The notes below the pieces were generated by a model. That model saw nothing but the letters and a program-made list of their open reading frames with translations. It had not been told where the DNA came from and did no database searches. From contig NC_134537.1 of NCBI RefSeq assembly GCF_050624435.1, forward strand, positions 18,658,584-18,722,583: a stretch of DNA of 64,000 nt. Reading direction: 5' to 3'. The stretch is from Tenrec ecaudatus. Lineage: Eukaryota; Chordata; Mammalia; Afrosoricida; Tenrecidae. Both the position numbers and the translations under genes were made by a program. Of this stretch, positions 55,800 through 64,000 are shown piece after piece. Positions within the stretch are counted from its first letter, which is position 1, and each line of letters opens with the position of its first letter.

Positions 55800-57029
55800 T
55801 TTGTCTTGAGACTATAAGCAGCAAAACAGACACCAATTCAGTGACACTGGGAAAGTTCTTTGAGTTGTGTGAGCCTTCTTGCCCTCTTTTTTGTGTGTTT
55901 TTTCTTCCCTGATAGCAAAAACTCACTAGTTTCCCAACTAACTTTTTGCGTTGCTTACTGTCAATTTGATCCCAGGTAAGTAGCATCTTGAAAGTGCACA
56001 ATGCCCAACACAGACCTGACTTCTAGTTAGCTAAACTATGGTTCTGTTTTAATAAGACGTCAGGAGGTATTTTTAGTTGACGTTTAAAAAAATTATCTCA
56101 GGACAAGAGTTTCGGGAGTTCCTTCAAACTTTCTGGCTCCAGAGAGCTTGGATTCTATGAGAAATTAAAATTATGTTGTGTATTTTTCTTCTTATAATAA
56201 AAGTTCTTCTAGTCAATCATTGGTGAAAATAGTAAGGGTAGCCAGGCATCACCTAGTTCTTTTGGATTTATGGCAAAGAGGCCGTTGGTTGTGGCGATTA
56301 GCGCCATATGCCATATCTTCTTCTTTTCCTGACTCCCCTTCTACCTCTCTTGCTCCAGATGCATAGAGACCAATGGTACGCTGGAAGGTCACTTGCAAGT
56401 TTTTAAGATGCCAGGAACTAAACAATGAACTAGACAGAAGAACAGAAACACTATACATATAATTTGGTGAATTAATCAGAATGTCCAATGAAACCATGTC
56501 CCTAAATATCCAAATCAGGAACCAGATGTCGTTGGGTTTTGGTTGTACAAAAAGTCATAGCAGCTACTATATTTTTTGGCCCTTTTGTAAGTTTATCACA
56601 CAATTTTTGCTAATTCAATTTCTTACATATGTATAACTTATGCATAGCAATTGCATTAATTGGCTGGGCAACTCCTACTCTTAATGAATGAAATTTCTTA
56701 CTGGCATATTCTTGGAATTAGCTTGCCAGGCTTTTTTTCGGCGCTACTTCTATATAATGTCTACTCTAGCCCTTTGATCAGTATCCTAATAGCTTGTACC
56801 ACCCTGGGGCTCTTTGAAGGTGGGATGGGGTGGGAAAAGTGGGTTCAGAAGGTTATCCAAAGGTTAGTAGCGTGGACACAGCTTCATCCAAGCCCCAGAA
56901 TAACAGTATGAGCAGCAGTGTAGGGTAACCTGTGCCTACTAACGAGGTGAGGACAGGACCCCAAGTTCACGCAATACTCGGGTTCAATAAATGACCATTG
57001 TTGTTCAGGGCCATCATGTAGGTTCTGGG
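55799..57029. other. Unassigned stretch
   Basis: No gene or named repeat. Frames at 56178-56497 and 56660-56911 show no domain. Confidence 0.4.
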
Positions 57030-57290
57030 TCATAGCCATCCTCTGTACAGCGGAACAAAAGACTCCCTGATCCTGCACCATCCCCTCAATTGTTCTTATG
57101 TTTGAGCCCATTGATGCAAACACTGCCAGCCTGTCGTACAGAAAGCCTTCCTCATTTTCACTGCCCCTTTACTTTGCCAAGCATGGTATCCTTCTGCAGG
57201 GAATGGTCTCTCTTGTTGATAGGTCCTAAGTACATTAAGACACAGTCTCACCATCCTTGCCTTAAAGGAGCATCCCGGTTATATGACAAC
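57030..57290 (-). mobile_element. RTE 3' fragment
   Basis: The order is 'ctgcaccatcccctcaattg', 'ttcttatgtttgagcccatt', 'tactttgccaagcatggtat', 'ccttctgcagggaatggtct', 'caccatccttgccttaaagg'. It is collinear with the other RTE 3' ends. Confidence 0.7.
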
Positions 57291-58724
57291 GGAGAAATGA
57301 GAGCAGAATATAAGATTTGTTTTATAAGTAATTGTGGGACTTACACCAACTCAGGTGGTGGAAGAATTTCTATTTGAGACACACTTATTAAGCATCCTTT
57401 GTGAGCCAGTCCTTATGCTAGGCAGGTGGAAAGATGCACTACTTCCCCAAAGGGAATCAGTCTAGTGGCGGAAGGCAGACAAGTGAACAGAGAGCTAGAC
57501 CGCCACAGGAAGGATTCTTTTCTAGGGTGTGAATTCAAGGGCAGAAGCAGCAGCACCAAGGAGGGATGGCCGACTCTGCTTGGACCTTGAAGAATGTGTA
57601 CAGGAAGGAAGAAGGAAGGAAGGTTAAAAATGAAGATTGGCATCTGCAACGCCACAGAGTCATAGAATGTTATCGTGTTCTAGAGAAACATGAAAGGCCC
57701 AGTGTGGGTGAGGGTGAGCCTCCCGAGACCTGCTGGGTAGTGACAGAAATAAAGGCCCATCCAGGGTCCTGTTTAATGAGTATCCTTAACTCGAGTAGTT
57801 TAGTCTCTGCCCAAGGAAGATGAAATGCCTAAAATCTTACAGTGGACTAGGAAATATTCTCAGTAGACCATCCCCCCAAATTTGACAATACTGAAACTGT
57901 GTTTGTCTTCCCAATAATAAGTTGTGAAGCTGAAATTTTCCAGTTTTTGATTAATTGTGTTACAAGTAAAATGGAATTATCTTCCTGGTCTCTGAATAAA
58001 ATTGGATGCTACAAAATTGTCATCCTAAGAAGCCAAACTTTTTGTGTATGTAGCCAAGGAATGTAGAACAAAAAAACATGTATGGAAGTTTTTTGTCAAG
58101 CAAATAATTCATATATAACATGTTATTATTATTATTTTTTGGAATTTCCCCTTTATATTTCTAGTATTTATTGAACTCTCTTTTCTTACTTTAAGTTAAC
58201 TTGCACTATCAACCTACTGCCGTATTCACCATACTGTTCTCCTCTTCTTCAAGAGAATGCCCAATTCCATCAGCTTCACCTGGATCAACCTCTAGGTCAG
58301 AGCAGAGACTAGAGAGGGAGGTTGAGACTAGTCTGGAGTCTAAAACTCAGTAAATGGTAGAGGGTATCTTTTGTCCCCCCCAGGCTCTATGTCCTTATTT
58401 TACTAAAGGGGAAACTGGGCCCAGAGAAATAAAGTGACTTCCAAAGCTTTCTAAGCCAAGACCCCACCTCTGACTTCCCAGGTGGGTCTTTCTTCTTAAT
58501 TCCACTAGGAGATGCAAAGACTAAGCACTGGGCCAGGGCAGGGTTCACAAACAAGCAGATGCCTTTGTTTTGAGCAGTCCAATGGTTAAAAACTAACCCA
58601 AAGTCTCTTGTTGGAAGAGGTCTGCTTCTGTTTACATAACCTCACAGCTGGCCATCAGATTACTTGTCCTGGATAGATCAGGAAGGCATCTGGGTTTGTC
58701 ATCATTTTGTTAAGGTCATGTTGT
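57291..58724. other. Mostly unassigned; L2 and MIR traces
   Basis: 57365-57600 resembles L2 ('cttattaagcatcctttgtg', 'agccagtccttatgctaggc', then 'gatggccgactctgcttgga'). 58385-58470 resembles reverse MIR ('ttattttactaaaggggaaa', 'ctgggcccagagaaataaag', 'tgacttccaaagc'). No gene is supported, including the 85-codon frame at 57566-57823. Confidence 0.45.
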
Positions 58725-58922
58725 GTCGTCCCAATTCCAACTCATAGAGACCCTATAGGACAGGGTAGAACTGTCCCACAGGCTTCCAAGACTGTAGATC
58801 TTTATGGGAACGGAGTGCCTCATTTTTTCCCTCCCCCATGGAGGCCACTAGTTTTTTTGAAGCACTGATCTGTGGTTAGCAATCCAAGGCTTAGACCACC
58901 ATGCCACTAGGGCTCCTGGTGC
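58725..58922 (-). repeat. AfroSINE, nearly complete
   Basis: On the reverse strand: 'gtcccaattccaactcatag', 'agaccctataggacagggta', 'gaactgtcccacaggcttcc', 'gtagatctttatgggaacgg', 'ctgatctgtggttagcaatc', 'caccatgccactagggctcc'. All parts are present, with good preservation of the 'agggctcctgg' head. Confidence 0.85.
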
Positions 58923-59074
58923 TGTGAAAGTAGAGAGGTTTTAGGGCTGCAGGTTCGAGACAGCCCATTGCTTTGCGGCATCTTTAGGAGATGTATGCTC
59001 CAAGATTAAATTGTGGTAATGGCATTCTTCAGTAGCTCATTATTTGAGTTCTTTAAACCAAAACAAACCAAACC

Positions 59075-59245
59075 AAATCTGCCAGAATAGAGTAGAACTG
59101 TTCCATAGTGTTTCCAAAGCTGTAACCCGCACTGCAGCAGATTTCTTCATCTATTTTTCTTGGATTAGATTAGCTGGTGGATTTGAACCACTGACTATTT
59201 GGTTAGCAGCTGAATGCTTTCCCCATGGAACCACAAGGCCCCTTG
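59075..59245 (-). repeat. AfroSINE-like SINE
   Basis: The order is 'agaatagagtagaactgttc', 'catagtgtttccaaagctgt', 'gctggtggatttgaaccact', 'gactatttggttagcagctg'. Reverse orientation; the head is diverged. Confidence 0.75.
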
Positions 59246-59848
59246 GTTGGTGAGTTACTGGATAGGAAGAGAAAGAAAATAAAAGCTATATTTCACCTGC
59301 CAGTCACCCTCAGGTAGTAGAGGAAGCCAGTCATTCTGTGTGGCCTGTGCACTTGCCATTCTGCGCAGAGAAAGCTGGAGAGATGCGGACTCTTTGAGGG
59401 GAAACACTGTGATGAAGTCAGGGTCAGTGAGCAAATGCCTCGGCCAAGGGTTGTTGCATTTAATTTCAACCCTGAGCTTTCCTGTATCTGGTGGTTGAAG
59501 TTCCAAAGAAATCACAATAGTGCAGGTATTCTCAAGATATCTGACCAAGAGTGGATATATCCTAGTTCTAAAAATTGGCTGAAAATTCAATAACAAAGGA
59601 TATGAAGCCAAACCATTTTTCTTCTTCTTGCAAATTCTAGCTGGTTTCTCTTCATTTAGATTGTTAGTGGTTAGCCAATCTACATTATAAATTAACCTAA
59701 AAAGAATGGATGTGGCTTTGGCTTGTCTCAATTTTCTCCTGATATGAGAACTCCAGTCCCTTCCTGTAAAGTACCGCAGAGTGTCTTACTTAGGGACCTA
59801 CGCTAATAAAAGTATTAAGATAGTAAGGTGTTCTCTATTGTTCTTAAG
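59246..59848. other. Unassigned stretch
   Basis: The minus frame 59255-59731 (158 codons) is among the longest in the window. Its translation has no recognisable domain, signal or repeat, and nothing in the flanks suggests a gene. Confidence 0.35.
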
Positions 59849-60035
59849 GAGCCCCAATAGCCTGCCGGTTAAGTGTTTGGCTGTTAACCCAATCATTAGC
59901 TCTGTGGGAAGAAAGCCTGGCACCTTAGTTCTGTAAACACTGTTGATGCTGACGGCCTAGAAATCCCACGAGACATTTCTGATCCATTACATGGCCTTGC
60001 TAGGAGTCAGGATCATCACCGTGGTACTTAATAAC
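59849..60035 (+). repeat. AfroSINE-like SINE
   Basis: The order is 'aaggagccccaatagcctgc', 'cggttaagtgtttggctgtt', 'gcctggcaccttagttctgt', 'gcctagaaatcccacgagac', 'ggccttgctaggagtcagga'. The head is well preserved ('ggttaagtg' box). Confidence 0.75.
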
Positions 60036-61262
60036 GGTAACAGCATATTGTCCATATTAAAATCACATTTACCTAAAACCTACTAGGTTCCACAGGCTTT
60101 ATGTTTATTCCCTCGAGTTAATGTAACAATTGTGCAGTCTTTTCATTTTACAGATAAAGAATCTGAGGCTCAGAATATAACACAATTCAAGGCCATCTAG
60201 ATCACAAAGGGGCTAAGGCTAGAACTCAGGTCTATTACCAAAGCCACCATCATATACAGCTGCTGCCTCAAAAGAACGGCATGAAAGCTAAACATGATTA
60301 TTTGAAGGTCTAGATTTTACCCAGTCAGAGCCTACAGAACTCCAATCATCCTCTTTGAGACTTGTTTGTTGCTTTTAGTTAGTTTTTGCCTCTGCTTCTA
60401 GGCTTGTATGGAAGGTGGTCCTAATTCCCAATGACCGCTCACTCCTGAGCACAGGACAACCTAAGGACATCTGGAACACTGGGAAGCAGGGCACTAAGCC
60501 ACCATGTATCCATATCATGAGATAGCATTTTCCTTAAACTCCAACAGTGGGTTCCAACTCCTTTTTTTTTTAGTTTATTTTTCCCCCAACTTCCCTTTTT
60601 AGCACCTTTCTTTTCAAAGAAGAGATTTTGCGTATCTGTCTTCCCTTCCCTTTTGCCAATCTCCCAGAGCAGGAGTTGTCTATGTTACACCTGGTAGCTG
60701 CTGTTTTGGGATTTTAAGTTTTTGATAAGAACATATCAAAGTATTTGAAATAGCTGGGAGTTATGAATTCTGAACTCTAGCCCAAACTCCAGATCCCTCA
60801 CTCACAACGCCCATCGGCAATCTTGCAATGAGGAGTTATGATATGAGTTTTTAAGAACAGATAATGTCACCACCAGAAATGGGTTGAATCTTAAAACAGG
60901 AGATGAAAATGATTTAAAAAAATAAAATAAAAACAGGAGATGGGATATGGTCTTCAAATGCCACAAAGGTAACCTTCTATTTTCTAAGGTTATTTGGGGT
61001 TCTGTCTTGCTTTCTTATTTTCAGGAATGTAGAAACACAAGAGAAGTACTTGTGTATTTATTAAGAGTGTGTGAACTAAGGATTTCTAAAATATTTTATC
61101 CTAAAATATTTGTATATAAACATGCGTATATGTAAGTACATATGTAACATTTATCCGTGCATACATTTGCTAGTTCTATCTGCTAAAAGGACCAAGAATC
61201 AAAAGTAAACAAACAGAAACACTGCAGTAAACACTTAGTGATCAGACCTTGATTCCAGTGAT
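60036..61262. other. Mostly unassigned; reverse MIR at about 60085-60240
   Basis: 60085-60240 follows the reverse MIR plan ('cagtcttttcattttacaga', 'taaagaatctgaggctcaga', 'ctagaactcaggtctattac'). The rest has no feature that I can name. Confidence 0.5.
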
Positions 61263-61571
61263 AGTTAAAGTTTTGTGTCATCTTAACTGGGCCAGTATTG
61301 TTGGTAGTTAAGATGTATTAATTCTCCCATGATAAAATTTCCTTGTAGTAGGGTCTGCTTCCAATATAAACGGACACCGTGGAAAAGCTTGATTGCTTTT
61401 GCTTGATGGGGTGCTGAATCTGGCTCATCATTTGATCTCTGGTTCTTGGGACGTGAGTCAGTGGTTTATTGTTTTGCCTGCTGATCTTGGGAGTCGGCAG
61501 AAAGTCTCCGTTTGACCTTGGACGTCTTTGCCTCTACAGACAAAAGCCTGCAGATCTTGGGTTTATCAGTG

Positions 61572-62135
61572 TGTGTTAGTCTGGGTAGACTAGAGAAACA
61601 CATTCACAGAGACGCTCATATGTGTATAAGAAAAAGATTTATATATAAGAGCAGTTCAATATTGAGAAAAGATCCCAGCCAAGTCCAGATCAAGTCCATA
61701 AGTCCAATATTAGCCCATGTGTCCAATACCAATCTATAAAGCCCTCTTCAGACTCATGAAGTACATACAATTACACTGAATGCAGGAAGATGACAGGCCA
61801 TTAGGTGGGAAGTCTTATGGATCCAGTGTGAATACAGGTATTTGAGCACTGGTGAGGGGTCTTCACCTGGTTCCTTCAGCTCCAAGGCTCTGACTGCCAT
61901 CAGTCTATCTCCATGGGGTCTCCATGTGGTTCCTCCAGCTCAGGGCACTAGCTTAGTTCCATGTGACTTGTCAGCTGTAATGTCTCTGGGAGTGATCTGA
62001 GAGAGATGTGTATCCTGTCTCCAAGGAGGAAATTACCAGTTTCCAGAATCCTCAGGAGAAGGCCATGCCCACACAGAAGCCTCATTGGGTCTGACCCAAT
62101 TGACAGACTAAACTCCACCCCTTCACTTGCTATAC
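61572..62135 (-). mobile_element. LTR, ERVL/MLT2-related family (copy e)
   Basis: It starts TGTGTTAGTCTGGGTAGACT (the complement of the family's end) and runs through 'agtccataagtccaatatta' and 'cttatggatccagtgtgaat' to 'cccaattgacagactaaact'. The right end is unclear: family homology fades at about 62135, before the expected terminus. Confidence 0.7.
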
Positions 62136-62205
62136 TGCTTGTGATAAGGCCATTGGGAACATGTATTTGGAGTTAAATCAGGTCATAGCTTGATTGAAAG
62201 ATGAC

Positions 62206-62225
62206 TGAAATAAATAAATAAATAA
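62206..62225. repeat. (AAAT)n short repeat
   Basis: About five tetranucleotide units, possibly an old poly-A tail remnant. Confidence 0.8.
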
Positions 62226-62637
62226 AGACAGCAGGCATGTCTATCTCCCGCTTGCTCTTTGGTGATCACTCCAGCGTGTTGCTGCTTTAGCTAGTTCTCC
62301 ACCTCAGCCTGTGTGCACACTACCTGTGGGCCAACCCAATCCATGGATCATGTTGCCAGAACTTGAGGCTCCTTTGGGCCTGCTTCACCACACTGGTGGT
62401 GTGTACACTGCTTGAGCTTGAGGCTGGTGGGTCCTGTCATCCTGTAAGAGTTCGAGATTCCCTCAGGGCCTGGGCTACTAACTGTTGCTGACCCACCCTG
62501 CTGTATGCTCTATAACTTGACCTGGTAGCCCAGGACTTCCATTATATTAACTATTCCACAAAAGTGAGTTGAACACAGTCCTTTATACTGCTGCATGGAC
62601 TGATTAGCTGTTATATTGCTTCTTGCTGCATAAATAT

Positions 62638-62669
62638 ATCTATTTATCTATCATCTATCTATCTATCTA
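62638..62669. repeat. (TATC)n microsatellite
   Basis: Imperfect tetranucleotide repeat within the end of the MLT2-type LTR. Confidence 0.85.
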
Positions 62670-62920
62670 ATCATAAATGTTCTGGTTTTGCTTCTCTAGA
62701 GAACCCTGTCTAGCACAAAGTTAAAATGATAAGGTAAAAGAGCTGAACAGAAAATTTCAAAGGGTAGCTCAAGAAGAAAAAGAAAAGCATTATAATGAAT
62801 GTGCAAAGATTAAAGAACTGGAGTTATAAAACCCAAAGGGAAGAACACCTTTGACATTTCTCAAGTTGAAAGAAGTGAAGAAAAAGCATTCAAGCTTCAA
62901 GTTGCAATATTCAAGGTTTG

Positions 62921-62944
62921 GGTATGTGTGTGTGTGTGTGTGTG
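62921..62944. repeat. (TG)n microsatellite at an LTR edge
   Basis: Dinucleotide run directly merging into the TGTGTTAG start of LTR copy f. It blurs the left target duplication. Confidence 0.9.
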
Positions 62945-63441
62945 TTAGTTTGGGTACATAAGAGAAACAAATCCACAGAAACTCAAATATGTATAAGAGA
63001 ATTTTATATAAAGTGTAAGTGTACATTCAGAAAACATACCAACCCAGTGCTACCCAAGCCCATAAGTCCAACATTAGTCCATATGTCCAACACCAATCTA
63101 CAAGTCCTCCTCCATCTCACAAAACACATGCAATGACACCGACTGCAGGAGGAAAGCTGAATCAGTGAGTGTACAAGTATCTCAGAGCTGGCAGGGGTCT
63201 CCACATGGCTTCTCCAGCACCCAGGGCTGCATCAGGGTAGGTCCATGTGGCTTCTCCTCAGGGATGTCTTACAGGAAGTGAGCCTTGCCAGCTGAAGCAG
63301 GGAACTGGCTAAGGCAGCTGCACTCTGGTCCGACCATCAGAAAGCAAGAGACCCGAGAACTAGAAAGGCGAGGCTCTGACCTTCAATTAATCCCACATGT
63401 GTTTATTGGCCAGGTTGGCACAATAAACTTTAACTATTTCA
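62941..63441 (-). mobile_element. Solo LTR, ERVL/MLT2-related family (copy f)
   Basis: It starts TGTGTTAGTTTGGGTACATA and ends in 'aataaactttaactatttca'. The right third ('ttggccaggttggcacaata') matches copy d in reverse, giving a two-member subfamily. The interior holds 'agtccaacattagtccatat' and 'gaggactttg'-type complements. It interrupts the RTE reverse transcriptase region. No coding part. Confidence 0.7.
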
Positions 63442-63928
63442 GGGGGAACCCCCCAAAACCCTGTACAATGCAGGAAGCATCAAAAATAGATGTAAGGAAT
63501 ACCCCAAATGGTTGATGTTTGGCTCTTTCAGGAGGTCGCATATTATAAAGAATCAATGATATTGAAGGAAATCCAAAGAGCCCTGGAGACATTGGCAAGA
63601 AATAAACATCCATGGATTGATGGAATGCTAATGGAAACATTATAACAAATGAACACACATAATGCTGGAAGCACTCACAAACTTACATATATAAAGTAAT
63701 TTAGAAAATAGATAGTTACTAAAACAACTTATGTTAATGTAAGCGCTTAATATTCATACCAATTATAAAGAAAAGTATTCCCACAGAATATATATATCAG
63801 CAATACATAGTCTTGGAATTGTCGGAATTTCAAGTTGGATTCAGAAAGATGTCAGTGCTTATGTCAAACAGATCTTGGCTGAAAGCAGAGAAAACAAGAT
63901 ATAGGTTTGGCTGTGCAGTATTGATTAT

Positions 63929-64000
63929 TGTGGTGGTTGCATAATCTGGTGTCAATTTGGGATTTGAGAGGATTAAGAGGGAAGAGGTAGAGTCTAGTCT
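63929..64000 (+). mobile_element. LTR, ERVL/MLT2-related family (copy g), cut by window end
   Basis: It starts TGTGGTGGTTGCATAATCTG and continues 'gaggattaagagggaagagg' and 'tagagtctagtct', the head of copies a and b. The remainder lies beyond the window. Confidence 0.75.

Larger units (their letters stand above)
61263..62706 (+). mobile_element. ERVL/MLT2-type LTR region, interrupted by LTR copy e
   Basis: The left part has the MLT2 start ('agttttgtgtcatcttaact', 'gggccagtattgttgg') and inner words ('aaaagcctgcagatcttggg'). The right part ends 'ggttttgcttctctagagaa' and 'ccctgtctagcaca', the MLT2 terminus. LTR copy e lies between. The right part (62225-62630) is longer than expected for one LTR, so two related LTRs may be fused. 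No retroviral gene is seen. Confidence 0.55.
62728..63928 (+). mobile_element. RTE copy, split by LTR copy f and flanked by LTR copy g
   Basis: The left part 62728-62925 ('aggtaaaagagctgaacaga', 'aaatttcaaagggtagctca', 'gaagaacacctttgacattt') and right part 63455-63928 ('aatgcaggaagcatcaaaaa', 'caagaaataaacatccatgg', 'ggatggatgg'-free RT core, 'cagatcttggctgaaagcag') are collinear with about 11.1-11.76 kb of the better RTE copy. Many stops are present. It ends at 63928 inside the reverse transcriptase, where LTR copy g begins. Confidence 0.75.

Noticed and set aside
59255..59731. 158-codon reverse frame
   Set aside because: No domain, no start context, no repeat or conservation cue. A frame of this length is expected by chance in 64 kb.

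Overview
This window looks like nuclear DNA from an afrotherian mammal, most likely a tenrec. I can support no intact host gene, exon, tRNA, rRNA or CRISPR array. The organism call rests on repeats: many AfroSINE-like SINEs, a BovB-like RTE retrotransposon of the type known from elephants and tenrecs, and a SPIN-like (URR1-like) hAT miniature element at 4538-5268. Among afrotherians, SPIN elements are known from tenrec. The species call is inference; no database was searched.

Layout. 1-9.3 kb holds an AfroSINE, a reverse-strand RTE copy (1150-3745) split by an LTR, the SPIN-like element split by an L1 tail, an old L1 3' end and a second LTR. 10-13 kb holds the most complete RTE copy (endonuclease and reverse transcriptase), split by an L1 tail. 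13-19 kb holds a SINE, a long CT microsatellite, a third LTR and a decayed hAT-Charlie transposase ending at a recognisable terminal repeat (19103). 19-31 kb is a dense patchwork of SINEs, RTE pieces and two long L1 3' regions (23.8-25.7 and 28.5-30.7 kb). 31.5-36.5 kb is nearly free of recognisable young repeats. 37.7-40.7 kb holds two mariner copies, one cut by an L1 tail and one sitting inside RTE. 43-47 kb is mostly unassigned, with short L1 ends. 47.8-50.4 kb is a third long L1 3' region with an internal tandem duplication. 51.7-53.6 kb has RTE, L1 ORF2 remnants and SINEs. 53.6-55.6 kb is unique-looking and contains the best candidate for a conserved non-coding regulatory element (about 54.0-54.4 kb). 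57-64 kb returns to SINEs, RTE and nested ERVL/MLT2-type LTRs.

There is no gene network to describe. What can be read is a layered history: target-site duplications and interrupted elements order the insertions. AfroSINE, RTE, SPIN-like hAT and mariner copies were present before L1 tails landed in them. RTE copies were also hit by ERVL-type LTRs and by a mariner, and an MLT2-type LTR was hit by a younger LTR of the related family. The whole window is best described as an intergenic or deep-intronic region dominated by transposable elements. I found no convincing undescribed coding system.
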